Origin: an uncultured Amylibacter sp.
GTDB taxonomy: Bacteria > Pseudomonadota > Alphaproteobacteria > Rhodobacterales > Rhodobacteraceae
Length of the DNA stretch: 9,502 nt
NCBI GenBank assembly: GCA_938001995.1
Contig: CALLAV010000190.1
Span: 1 to 9,502, forward strand
Direction: 5' to 3'
Position numbers and translations under genes: made by a program. Of this stretch, positions 1-6,598 are shown one piece after another; within the stretch, counting starts at the first letter, position 1; each line of letters opens with the position of its first letter. A model generated the notes under the pieces. It ran no database searches. It saw nothing but the letters and a program-made list of their open reading frames with translations, and had not been told where the DNA came from.

Positions 1-1426
1 TTGAGGTCGGCAGATCATATCCCCACATGCGGAAGCGCTCTGCATAGTGGCTACGCACGCCAGTCGCGGTGAAATGACCGATAATTTTGTTCTCTGGCGT
101 GAGTCCAACGCGCCGGAAACGGAAGAGTTCCTGCATGGAAATGACTTCGCCCTCCATGCCTGTAATCTCTGTGATCGAGGTCATGCGACGCGATCCATCC
201 TGAAGACGCGAGGCCTGAACGATCAAGTTCACAGCCGATGAAATCTGGCTCCGCATCGCGCGCAAAGGCATCTCAACCCCTGTCATCGCAATCATGTTTT
301 CCAAACGGGCAACCGCATCGCGTGCAGAGTTGGCGTGGATCGTCGTCATCGAACCGTCGTGACCCGTGTTCATGGCTTGCAACATGTCGATAACCTCGTC
401 GCCGCGGGTTTCCCCAACGATGATACGGTCAGGACGCATCCGCAGGGCGTTTTTCAGACAGTCGCGGGCATCAACGCCGCCTTTGCCTTCAACGTTTGGC
501 GGCCGCGTTTCCATCCGTGCCAGGTGTTCCTGTTGCAGCTGCAATTCGGCGGTGTCTTCGATGGTCGCCACACGTTCGTCATTGGCAATAAAGGAGGACA
601 GGGCGTTCAGCGTGGTCGTTTTACCAGAACCTGTACCACCGGACACAACGATGTTTAGTCGACACGCAACAGCGGCCTGCAAATAGGCGGCCATTTCATC
701 GGTAAAGGCGCCGAATTTCACCAGATCGTCGATGCCGAGCTTGTCTTTCTTAAATTTCCGAATGGACACCAATGCACCATCAATCGCAATCGGTGGAACC
801 ATCGCGTTAAAACGCGAGCCATCCAGCAAACGGGCATCCACATACGGGTTTGATTCATCAACACGACGACCCACGGCGGATACGATTTTGTCGATCACGC
901 GCAAAAGGTGCTTATCGTCGCGGAAAACCACCTTGGACAGGCTCAATTTACCACCTTTTTCGATGAAAATCTGTTTTGGACCGTTAATCAGAATATCGGC
1001 GATGTCTTCGTCTTTCAGAAGCGGTTCAAGCGGGCCGAGGCCCGTCACTTCGTCGTACATTTCCGCGTTCAGGTTGACGCGTTCTTCTTTGGTCAGAACC
1101 ATGCCCATTTCTTGCAGGCCGTCAGAACAAATCGCGCTAATTTCGCGGCGCAGATCCTGTTCGGATGCGGATTCAATCGCGCCGAGGTTCAGGTTTTCCA
1201 ACAAACGTGTATGCATATCCAGTCGGATATCCATCAGCTTTTGGGCGCGGCGGTCTTCACGAGATATATTGTCTGTCTTCGCGGGAGCCGCTTTTGGCGG
1301 ATTAATTATCTCTTTTCGCGCGACCTTTGCGGTCGGGGCAGGGGCTGCGTCAGCCTGTGTCAGCTCGAGCGCCGGCGCGTCTGGCGCGGCGGGCTTAGGA
1401 GAAGATTTTTGGTAGCGTTTAAACAT
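1..1426 (-). CDS. cpaF: Tad pilus motor ATPase CpaF/TadA (C-terminus cut by window edge)
   Basis: Secretion ATPase of the VirB11/GspE superfamily. In Tad systems it hydrolyses ATP at the cytoplasmic face of the inner membrane to drive Flp pilus assembly and probably retraction. The reading frame is open from the ATG at 1426 to the left edge, 475 codons. Residues 1-55 are a Pro/Ala-rich, low-complexity tail. The N-terminal domain follows (about 60-235, with the [15 protein letters not shown] segment). The ATPase core has Walker A GGTGSGKT at 263-270, an acidic ATIEDTAEL box near 287-295, the Walker B/GE region [15 protein letters not shown] at 330-344, and the His box TTIHANS at 361-367. All key residues are present. 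The family is usually about 480-490 residues, so only a few C-terminal residues are missing. It starts 11 bp after the cpaE stop, with a short GGGG as the only ribosome-site candidate, so translation is probably coupled to cpaE. tadB and tadC would be expected next, to the left. Confidence 0.96.
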   Translation of the reverse strand, partial: MFKRYQKSSPKPAAPDAPALELTQADAAPAPTAKVARKEIINPPKAAPAKTDNISREDRRAQKLMDIRLDMHTRLLENLNLGAIESASEQDLRREISAICSDGLQEMGMVLTKEERVNLNAEMYDEVTGLGPLEPLLKDEDIADILINGPKQIFIEKGGKLSLSKVVFRDDKHLLRVIDKIVSAVGRRVDESNPYVDARLLDGSRFNAMVPPIAIDGALVSIRKFKKDKLGIDDLVKFGAFTDEMAAYLQAAVACRLNIVVSGGTGSGKTTTLNALSSFIANDERVATIEDTAELQLQQEHLARMETRPPNVEGKGGVDARDCLKNALRMRPDRIIVGETRGDEVIDMLQAMNTGHDGSMTTIHANSARDAVARLENMIAMTGVEMPLRAMRSQISSAVNLIVQASRLQDGSRRMTSITEITGMEGEVISMQELFRFRRVGLTPENKIIGHFTATGVRSHYAERFRMWGYDLPTS

Positions 1427-1437
1427 GATATACCCCG

Positions 1438-2664
1438 TTACTCTTTTGTGTCTTGCACAAGGTCGGATATTGTATTGGCGATCTTTAGAATCTCTTTACG
1501 CAGTGGATTTTTTGCGGCGAGCTCGGCGAGCGGAACCCCTTCATCCCCTGCATTTGCTACCGGTTTACCGCCGTCAGGCAGTTGATAGCGGAACTCAATC
1601 TCTAGGCTTTCGGCCATTCGCTTCACGCGCGTTTTACCCGACATATCAGTAAATTTCGGCGCACGGTTCAGGGCAAATTGCACCTTTTCATAGGGCAAAT
1701 CTTCGGCCTTTAACGTGCGTACAAACCGCAGACAGTTTTGCGCGCTGCGCATGTCCAATTCCAGGAAGGCAAAATACAGATGTGCGGCTTCCAAAACGAC
1801 CTCTGACCAGCTGACCAGCGGCTGAGGAACATCAATGATTACAAAGTCATAGCTTGATTTTGCTTGCTGGATGATATTATCGATACCGTCAGGCTCTACG
1901 AACTCCAGCGGAAGCGCGTCATTGGGCGCAGAAAGGACATCCAAACGGTCTTTGTAGGACGCCATGGCCTGCTTTAGACCATCCGCATCCGCAGCGGCGG
2001 CGTCAGACAGAAATTCGAACACCGCTTCCGTGCGCGGAACGTCCAAATATGTGGACACAGCGCCGTATTGGAAGTTGAAATCCAAAATACAGACTTTTTT
2101 ACCTTCTTTTTCACCAAGTTTCTGCAATTCCCATGCAAGGTTGGCTGCAAAAGTGGTCGCGCCCGTACCGCCAGCAAGGCCATAGACAGGCAAAACGATG
2201 CCGCTGCGCGATGTATCGGCAGGCAAAGCGGCCGCAGGTGGGGCCGCGACAGGTTCAGGAACCTTAGAAATGCGTTCGATCGCGTCGTGCAGTGCCCCTT
2301 CGGGCAGTGGGTAAGGCGCGAAATCATCAGAGCCCATGCGCATCAACTGGTGCAGGGCAACGGTATCTAGTTCGTGCGGGACCAAGACAATTTTAATGCC
2401 TTGTTCCTGGGCTGTGCGAATGACGTTTGCGACAGGGGTCAAATCCTGTTCGTCTTCTTTATCAACAGCAACGGTAATGTATTTAAGGCCAGCGCCAATG
2501 TCGGAGGTCAAAGCAGATGCGGCTGTTTCGAATGTAAGCGCACCCCAGTTCTCGCCGAACTCTGTTTCCATATCTTCGATGAGAAGGTCAAAAGCTTCAA
2601 TATCGCGTGCGATTGCGCATGCTACGATTTGGCTCGGTCCATCATTTTCTGTCTCGGCACTCAT
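1438..2664 (-). CDS. cpaE: Tad pilus localisation protein CpaE/TadZ, ParA/MinD-like
   Basis: A 408-residue cytoplasmic protein of the CpaE/TadZ family, which positions the Tad apparatus, often at a cell pole. Residues about 10-135 form a receiver-like N-terminal domain. A Pro/Ala linker follows at 136-150, and then a MinD/ParA-type ATPase fold. The P-loop is AGGTGATT at 164-171. It keeps the glycines but has neither the signature lysine nor the usual GK[ST] lysine of deviant Walker A motifs. The A' aspartate is D195 (CILDFN) and the Walker B-like strand YDFVIID ends at D278. Loss of P-loop lysines is known in some TadZ proteins, so ATP hydrolysis may be weak or absent. The ATG at 2664 has GGTGGA 8 bases upstream. 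A 164-bp gap separates it from the OmpA-type gene, while cpaF follows after 11 bp. Confidence 0.93.
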   Translation of the reverse strand: MSAETENDGPSQIVACAIARDIEAFDLLIEDMETEFGENWGALTFETAASALTSDIGAGLKYITVAVDKEDEQDLTPVANVIRTAQEQGIKIVLVPHELDTVALHQLMRMGSDDFAPYPLPEGALHDAIERISKVPEPVAAPPAAALPADTSRSGIVLPVYGLAGGTGATTFAANLAWELQKLGEKEGKKVCILDFNFQYGAVSTYLDVPRTEAVFEFLSDAAAADADGLKQAMASYKDRLDVLSAPNDALPLEFVEPDGIDNIIQQAKSSYDFVIIDVPQPLVSWSEVVLEAAHLYFAFLELDMRSAQNCLRFVRTLKAEDLPYEKVQFALNRAPKFTDMSGKTRVKRMAESLEIEFRYQLPDGGKPVANAGDEGVPLAELAAKNPLRKEILKIANTISDLVQDTKE

Positions 2665-2828
2665 ACCTATAGTCCACCCGAATGCGGATTTTTCCGCTTT
2701 GTTTATTTGTGCCTAAGCACCTGCTCGTTCTCAGGATTATCTTAGGAATGTGGTCTTTTTGGGGTGATTACGGGCAATTTTTAGGAATAAATCGCCCGTA
2801 TCATATGTGTCACAGCTTATTTTATGAC
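2665..2828 (-). promoter_or_regulatory. 164-bp gap upstream of cpaE with an inverted repeat
   Basis: Non-coding stretch between the OmpA-type gene and cpaE, unusually long inside a Tad operon. It contains the inverted repeat TACGGGC (2769-2775) / GCCCGTA (2794-2800), extendable by two pairs across a one-base bulge, with an 18-base AT-rich loop. Neither strand has a T tract after the stem, so it is not a standard intrinsic terminator. TTAGGAAT occurs twice (2742-2749 and 2781-2788). The gap could hold a second promoter or an RNA-processing site for cpaE-cpaF. I see no convincing -35/-10 pair. Confidence 0.4.
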
Positions 2829-3476
2829 TTATTCTTCTGTGCTTTTCTCAACTGTATACGTGGTCGAGATGTATTGGTCGTAAACGAACTTGGCGTATTT
2901 ACCATCGAGGTCCGACGCGCGGCCTTTGCGGGCAAATCCAGACACTTCGGTCACTGTACGACGGTTCGCGCGATTTGCGCCTTCCGTCAGAACAACAGGG
3001 CGGGTTTCACCGAAAGATGATACCGCTTTAACCTTGTGACGGCTGACGCCCAGGCTGACCAAATAGTTTACCGCTGCCTTCGCACGACGATACCCCAAAC
3101 GCTTGTTATAGCTGTTTGATCCCACTTTGTCGGTGTGGCCGTAGACGCGGAACACGATTTGTGGGTGGGCCTTGATCCACTGAGCCTGTTGGCGCAGTTG
3201 ATTGCGGGCTGTCTGGTCTAATTGCGCGGAATTAAACGCGAAATTGATACGGGCAGGGGCCTCTGACGCGAATTTACGTGTCAAGTTGGCTGCATATGCG
3301 CCGTTCAATTGTCCTGTTTGCACCGCAACGTTTGTGGCTGTCGCGACACCCATATCATCTTCCAGAATCTCATAGCCAGCTTCTGGCCCAAGATAAGAGA
3401 AGAGGTTATCTGTGCTTGAACATGCGCCCAAAGTTAGAGCGGCAACGGCGACGGAGGTGATAGAAAGGGTTTTCAT
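2829..3476 (-). CDS. OmpA-domain lipoprotein of the Tad locus
   Basis: A 215-residue exported lipoprotein. The N-terminus MKTLSITSVAVAALTLGAC is a signal peptide ending in lipobox LGAC, with the acylated Cys at 19. Residues about 77-180 are an OmpA C-terminal domain (INFAFNSAQLD, then VYGHTDKVGS and YNKRLGYRRAKAAVNYL). D116 and R131 are 15 residues apart, matching the aspartate/arginine pair that binds diaminopimelate in peptidoglycan. A tail of about 35 residues rich in Lys, Tyr and Thr follows. By family it should anchor the pilus pore to the cell wall from the outer membrane (inference). The ATG lies 5 bp after the cpaC stop, and its GGAG ribosome site lies in the last codons of cpaC, so the two are translated together. 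It sits where CpaD is found in Caulobacter-type loci, but shows no CpaD features that I recognise. Confidence 0.9.
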   Translation of the reverse strand: MKTLSITSVAVAALTLGACSSTDNLFSYLGPEAGYEILEDDMGVATATNVAVQTGQLNGAYAANLTRKFASEAPARINFAFNSAQLDQTARNQLRQQAQWIKAHPQIVFRVYGHTDKVGSNSYNKRLGYRRAKAAVNYLVSLGVSRHKVKAVSSFGETRPVVLTEGANRANRRTVTEVSGFARKGRASDLDGKYAKFVYDQYISTTYTVEKSTEE

Positions 3477-3481
3477 GTCAA

Positions 3482-4891
3482 TTACTCCATCACATAGCCG
3501 TAGGAACCAGTGAACTCTTGCGAGGAAACGGATCCAGAGGCGCTGTTGTTGCCAGATTTGTTCTTACGTTTGCCAGATACATTACCCAGAAGGAACAATT
3601 CGCTCTCGTTCGGGATACGCACGCGATCTGTTGGCAGTGTCAGGCTTTCGCCGTCTACAGGTGTCACCAGATGAGGTGTCACGATAACCACCAGCTCGCT
3701 TTGATCTCGGCTGTAGTTCGCGCTGCGAAACAATGCGCCAAGGACTGGAACATCACCAAGCCAAGGAACCTGTGAAGAGGCGTCTGCAAAGTTGTCTTGC
3801 AGCAGGCCCGCAATCGCCATGCTTTGGCCATCGCGCATTTCAACGACGGTTTTCGCTTCGCGGCGTGTAAACGATGGGATCACAGCGTTGCCGATTACAA
3901 CGGTTTGCGTCGTGTCCAGTGCAGACACGGCCGTGTCGATCGTCAGGTTGATCAAATCGCCGTCTACAACGACGGGTTTGAACGTCAATTCGATGCCGAA
4001 TGGTTTGTATTCAATCTTAACACCGTCACCATCTGCAACAGGGACAGGGAACTCACCGCCTGCAAGGAAGGCCGCTTCGTTGCCAGAAATCGCTACAAGG
4101 TTTGGTTCCGCGAGTGTGCGTACAAGACCCTTTGTTTCAAGCGCTTCAAGCATCAAGTTGATCGCAAGATCGCCAGAGCTAAAGCCAATGGAGAACGCGC
4201 CTTGTTGGCCCGCTGCCACGTTGTTGATGCCTGTTGTGCCTGGTGTTGTGATACGCGAACCCGTGCCAATTTGGCTGATTGTGTTGCCCGTGATGTCCAC
4301 ACCGATTGAGGCGGAGAGGTTTTTCGCTACGGCGCGTTGCATTTCCGCAAAGCGCACCTTCAGCATCACCTGCTGAGAGCCGCCAACCGTCATGAGGTTT
4401 GTCACCCGTTCAGGCGCATAGCGCTGTGCGAGGTCCAAAGCGCGGTCTAGTTTCTGTTTGCCAGACACACGACCCGATAGAACGATACCGTCATTGGCGG
4501 TCCGCACTTCGATTTTCTCGCGTGGGAGGATTTCGCGAAGACGTTCTTTGAATTCCGCCAAGTCGGGGGAGACGCGAACATCTACGTTGGTGATCAATTT
4601 GCCATCTGCTGCCAGCAGGGTCAGTGTTGTGCGACCCGGTGCCTTACCCAGCACGTAAATGGTGCGGTCTGACAAAGTCGCGATGTCCGCGATGCCTGGG
4701 TTTGCGACAGAAAGCTCTGCAAACGGTTGATCGGATTCCATTACGATCGCGCGGTTTACTGAAACTTTGATACTGCTAGTTGTAGATCCACGCATAATCT
4801 TGAGCACGTTTTGTGCTTCTGCTGGTGGAGCGTAAAAGCCGATTGAGCATACGCTCAACAGGCCTGCTGTTAACAGGTGTGTAATTTTCAT
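3482..4891 (-). CDS. cpaC: Tad pilus secretin CpaC/RcpA
   Basis: Outer-membrane secretin forming the channel through which the Flp pilus leaves the cell, 469 residues. MKITHLLTAGLL to residue 26 is a Sec signal peptide, with likely cleavage after AEA. Residues 36-108 match the pilus-type secretin N-domain (NRAIVMESDQPFAELSVANPG, then YVLGKAPGRTTLTLL). Residues about 110-170 are a BON domain. Residues about 235-415 are the secretin domain, with FPVPV at 281-285, GIELTFKPVV at 299-308, DVPVLGALFRS at 380-390 and SELVVIVTPHLV at 398-409. A Ser/Asn/Gly-rich tail ends the protein. The ATG at 4891 is chosen because it follows an AGGCAGGA ribosome site at 5-base spacing and opens directly on the signal peptide. 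The frame is open 24 codons further upstream, but that would bury the signal peptide. It is the first gene after a strong terminator, so it probably has its own promoter. Confidence 0.95.
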   Translation of the reverse strand: MKITHLLTAGLLSVCSIGFYAPPAEAQNVLKIMRGSTTSSIKVSVNRAIVMESDQPFAELSVANPGIADIATLSDRTIYVLGKAPGRTTLTLLAADGKLITNVDVRVSPDLAEFKERLREILPREKIEVRTANDGIVLSGRVSGKQKLDRALDLAQRYAPERVTNLMTVGGSQQVMLKVRFAEMQRAVAKNLSASIGVDITGNTISQIGTGSRITTPGTTGINNVAAGQQGAFSIGFSSGDLAINLMLEALETKGLVRTLAEPNLVAISGNEAAFLAGGEFPVPVADGDGVKIEYKPFGIELTFKPVVVDGDLINLTIDTAVSALDTTQTVVIGNAVIPSFTRREAKTVVEMRDGQSMAIAGLLQDNFADASSQVPWLGDVPVLGALFRSANYSRDQSELVVIVTPHLVTPVDGESLTLPTDRVRIPNESELFLLGNVSGKRKNKSGNNSASGSVSSQEFTGSYGYVME

Positions 4892-5055
4892 TGTGATCCT
4901 GCCTCTCTGAATCACCGACTGCATCAATCTGGGTCTTTGTTGCCCAATTATTACCCCGAACAATGCGTCAGGCCGATTTTATTATCAAGATTCAATATAT
5001 TAGAAAGAGTAGCTTATGTGGATAACTTGCAACACTGAACAGATGTAGTGGTTTT
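4892..5055 (-). promoter_or_regulatory. Probable promoter region of cpaC with a perfect DnaA-box sequence
   Basis: AT-rich non-coding DNA between the terminator behind cpaB and the cpaC start. A terminator directly upstream implies that transcription of cpaC-OmpA restarts here. The minus strand reads TTATCCACA (5025-5017), identical to the classical DnaA box. TAATAT-like sequence near 4995-5002 could serve as a -10 element, but no matching -35 lies at 16-18 bases. The last 20 bases hold the cpaC ribosome site. Promoter placement is inferred from the layout, not from a clear consensus. Confidence 0.45.
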
Positions 5056-5093
5056 CCAACAAAAAAGGGCGCCGAAGCGCCCGATCTTGTTGG
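5056..5093 (-). terminator. Intrinsic terminator behind cpaB
   Basis: Reading the minus strand, GGGCGC-TTCG-GCGCCC (5082-5067) is a perfect 6-bp GC stem with a UUCG tetraloop, followed at once by six T (5066-5061). The outer arms CCAACAA (5093-5087 on the minus strand) and TTGTTGG (5062-5056) can extend the hairpin. It begins 12 bases after the cpaB stop. This is a textbook Rho-independent terminator inside the Tad locus. Confidence 0.92.
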
Positions 5094-5105
5094 ATGTATT
5101 TGAAC

Positions 5106-5933
5106 TTAGTTGCTGCAAGGGATCGGAATTTCAATCACTTCTGCAACTTTACGGGTTTTGATTGTGCAGACTTCTTTTTCGACAACTTTGATTTCTTCGC
5201 GGCCCAGAAGATCGTCTTTGGTCACTTCGATCTGTTCGGACATGCTTTCGTCGTCGATACCACGCAGGGATAGCAGCAGCTTACCCGTGGATTGCGCCTG
5301 AACCAGTGCACCAATGGTGCGCACGTCAGCGGCAACAGTCACTGTGCGCGCAATTGTTGTTTGATTGCGCGAGCTGTCGGCCTGTTGGTCAATCGCGATC
5401 AATTCCAACCCGTTCAGGATCAGTTTTGTTACGGTGTCGCGGTCAGTGCGGCCTGTCCAGTAAACATCTACTTTGTCGCCCGGACGCAAGAAGCCAGACA
5501 CACCAGATGCCACGTCAACGCGGATCGCAAAGGCGCGCATACCTTTTTTCAGGCGCGATGACACGCCGGCGTCTTCGCCGATGCCTGTCACTTTGGATGC
5601 CAATACGGCCTCGCCTTTTTCCATCATCCGCAGAACTGTACGGAATTCACCGTCTTCAGCATTGCCGATCAGATCTTCGATTTTTGAGAACGCATTCTCA
5701 GGAACAGCCGCAACAGGGAACTCGACCGCTTTCACATGCTCGGCTGTCAAAGCCGTGCCGTAGGGGAGTTCATCGTTGGCCACAAAAACAGTCGCAAGGT
5801 CGATTTTTTCGACTTTGACATCTTTGTTTGCCAGGGCCGTTTCATATTGGTTGAATCGCTCCATCGCCAGATAGACAGCGCCACCCGCAATCGCGACCCC
5901 CATGAATAGTACCAGTGCAAATACAATACGCAT
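5106..5933 (-). CDS. cpaB: Flp pilus assembly protein CpaB/RcpC
   Basis: A 275-residue CpaB/RcpC-family protein, the periplasmic partner of the Tad secretin, anchored in the inner membrane. Residues about 3-24 form one membrane helix or uncleaved signal (MRIVFALVLFMGVAIAGGAV). Residues about 46-115 are an SAF domain (VFVANDELPYGTALTAEHVK), and about 130-225 are the RcpC domain (GMRAFAIRVDVASGVSGFLRPGDKVDVY). The C-terminal stretch carries C256 and C273, the only two cysteines, which could form a disulphide in the periplasm. The ATG at 5933 is chosen because it begins at the membrane helix and gives the usual family length. A TTG at 5984 in frame would add 17 charged residues that overlap a leader hairpin. 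The ribosome site is weak (GAGCGGGTAAG). It is isolated by terminator-like structures on both sides. Confidence 0.94.
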   Translation of the reverse strand: MRIVFALVLFMGVAIAGGAVYLAMERFNQYETALANKDVKVEKIDLATVFVANDELPYGTALTAEHVKAVEFPVAAVPENAFSKIEDLIGNAEDGEFRTVLRMMEKGEAVLASKVTGIGEDAGVSSRLKKGMRAFAIRVDVASGVSGFLRPGDKVDVYWTGRTDRDTVTKLILNGLELIAIDQQADSSRNQTTIARTVTVAADVRTIGALVQAQSTGKLLLSLRGIDDESMSEQIEVTKDDLLGREEIKVVEKEVCTIKTRKVAEVIEIPIPCSN

Positions 5934-5954
5934 TTTCTTACCCGCTCTCTTTAA

Positions 5955-5992
5955 CCAAGGGCATCTGCCCTTTGGCGAACTCAATCGAGTTC
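5955..5992 (-). promoter_or_regulatory. Paired hairpins in the cpaB leader
   Basis: Two adjacent small inverted repeats end 21 bases before the cpaB ATG. The first pairs CCAAGGG (5955-5961) with CCC-T-TTGG (5968-5975) around a 6-base loop, with one bulged T. The second is a perfect GAACTC (5977-5982) / GAGTTC (5987-5992) with a 4-base loop. They flank the weak ribosome site and may tune cpaB translation. That role is inferred only from position. Confidence 0.45.
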
Positions 5993-6090
5993 AGTTGACT
6001 CATCACTCTCAACGTAGACGCAAGGCGCCTTTGTTGTTTGGGACCCACTCTCTTAAAATGGAGTGCCTTCCCGATCTTAGTATTTCTACC

Positions 6091-6124
6091 AAAAAAAACG
6101 CGACCCGATCTTTGATCGTCCGCG
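6091..6124 (-). terminator. Terminator-like hairpin with T8 tract between flp and cpaB
   Basis: On the minus strand CGCG (6124-6121), a small internal loop, CGATC-AAA-GATCG (6118-6106), a 3-base internal loop and CGCG (6102-6099) form a two-part stem. It is followed by eight T (6098-6091). This is a plausible Rho-independent terminator for the flp transcript, weaker than the one behind cpaB because of the internal loop. It may leave some read-through into cpaB. Confidence 0.7.
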
Positions 6125-6153
6125 GCAGGCAAGTCTTCGTTTTTTGCTGCCGC
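6122..6153 (-). promoter_or_regulatory. Stem-loop overlapping the foot of the flp terminator
   Basis: GCGGCAG (6122-6128) pairs with CTGCCGC (6147-6153), extended by CAA/TTG (6130-6132 with 6144-6146) across a bulged G. Bases 6122-6124 are shared with the lower stem of the terminator hairpin at 6091-6124. The full forms of the two structures therefore cannot both exist. Confidence 0.5.
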
Positions 6154-6164
6154 TGGTGCGCGGT

Positions 6165-6195
6165 GTGAGCGAAGGGTTCGAAAACCCTTCGCCAC
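6165..6195 (-). promoter_or_regulatory. Strong stem-loop just behind the second flp gene
   Basis: GCGAAGGGTT (6169-6178) and AACCCTTCGC (6183-6192) form a perfect 10-bp stem closed by a UUCG tetraloop on the minus strand. It is extended by GTG/CAC (6165-6167 with 6193-6195) past one bulged base. It begins 14 bases after the flp stop. No T tract follows, so it is more likely a 3'-end protector of the abundant pilin mRNA, or an aid to the terminator downstream, than a terminator itself. Confidence 0.75.
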
Positions 6196-6208
6196 TAGCA
6201 TCATCAGC

Positions 6209-6382
6209 TTAAGATACGGAAGTCGCAGAAAGCTGTGTGTTGATGTCGGAAGCCAAGTCTTCCATGCCGCCGCGGATCGCGGAAACAACTACACCACCAA
6301 CCAGAACCAGAGCGGCTGTCAAAACAACCCAGTCTACTGTTACTGCGCCGTCTTCGTCTTTTGTGAATTTAAAAAGTTTCAT
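6209..6382 (-). CDS. flp: Flp type IVb major pilin, second tandem copy
   Basis: A 57-residue prepilin, MKLFKFTKDEDGAVTVDWVV onward, identical in protein sequence to the copy just upstream. Residues 1-12 are a charged leader ending in Gly12, where a TadV/CpaA-type peptidase should cut, leaving a 45-residue mature pilin. A hydrophobic segment (about 18-40) forms the filament core, followed by a polar Ser/Thr tail. Positions 17-18 are Asp-Trp where classical Flp pilins have Glu-Tyr. The ATG at 6382 has GGAGG at 8 bases. An in-frame start five codons upstream was rejected because it would include the ribosome site. It lies 27 bp behind the first copy and is followed by a strong stem-loop. Confidence 0.92.
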   Translation of the reverse strand: MKLFKFTKDEDGAVTVDWVVLTAALVLVGGVVVSAIRGGMEDLASDINTQLSATSVS

Positions 6383-6409
6383 AGTTTGATCCTCCAAAGA
6401 TCGAATTGA

Positions 6410-6583
6410 TTAAGATACAGAAGTAGCTGAAAGTTGTGTGTTGATGTCGGAAGCAAGATCTTCCATGCCGCCGCGGATCGCGGAAACAACTACACCACCA
6501 ACCAGAACCAGAGCGGCTGTCAGAACAACCCAATCTACAGTTACGGCGCCATCTTCGTCTTTGGTAAATTTAAACAGTTTCAT
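6410..6583 (-). CDS. flp: Flp type IVb major pilin, first tandem copy
   Basis: The promoter-proximal pilin gene, with the same 57 residues as the second copy: leader to Gly12, mature AVTVDWVVLTAALVL onward, tail ending SATSVS. The two genes differ at about 15 of 174 bases, all silent. A 64-bp block (6459-6522 against 6258-6321) is identical. The ATG at 6583 follows GGAGGG at 7-base spacing, the best ribosome site in the window, fitting a highly made subunit. An upstream in-frame GTG at 6604 lies inside the leader helix and would place the ribosome site inside the gene, so it was rejected. The gene is preceded by the structured leader at 6599-6706. Confidence 0.93.
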   Translation of the reverse strand: MKLFKFTKDEDGAVTVDWVVLTAALVLVGGVVVSAIRGGMEDLASDINTQLSATSVS

Positions 6584-6598
6584 TTTTGTACCCTCCAA

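Noticed and set aside
1417..1424. GTTTAAAC palindrome, also at 9224-9231
   Set aside because: One copy is the cpaF start codons and the other the end of the UbiA fusion gene. A short AT-rich palindrome occurring twice is expected by chance.
732..1585. Two overlapping plus-strand ORFs of about 225 codons
   Set aside because: They lie antisense to cpaF and the end of cpaE, where the minus-strand proteins have all family motifs. Their translations are Ser/Arg- or Phe-rich shadow sequence without domains.
2766..2802. Inverted repeat as an intrinsic terminator behind the OmpA-type gene
   Set aside because: No T tract follows the stem on either strand, and the loop is 18 bases.
3792..4376. Plus-strand ORFs of 170-194 codons
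   Set aside because: Antisense to the secretin domain of cpaC. No ribosome site or recognisable motif.
4870..4884. Second CtrA-like match (TTAA-N7-GTAA)
   Set aside because: It lies inside the cpaC signal-peptide codons and matches less well. Treated as chance.
4892..4963. Upstream in-frame start adding 24 residues to the secretin
   Set aside because: It would bury a clear signal peptide and place the ribosome site inside the gene.
5934..5984. TTG start adding 17 residues to CpaB
   Set aside because: The extension is charged, precedes the membrane helix and overlaps a leader hairpin. The ATG at 5933 gives the normal family N-terminus.
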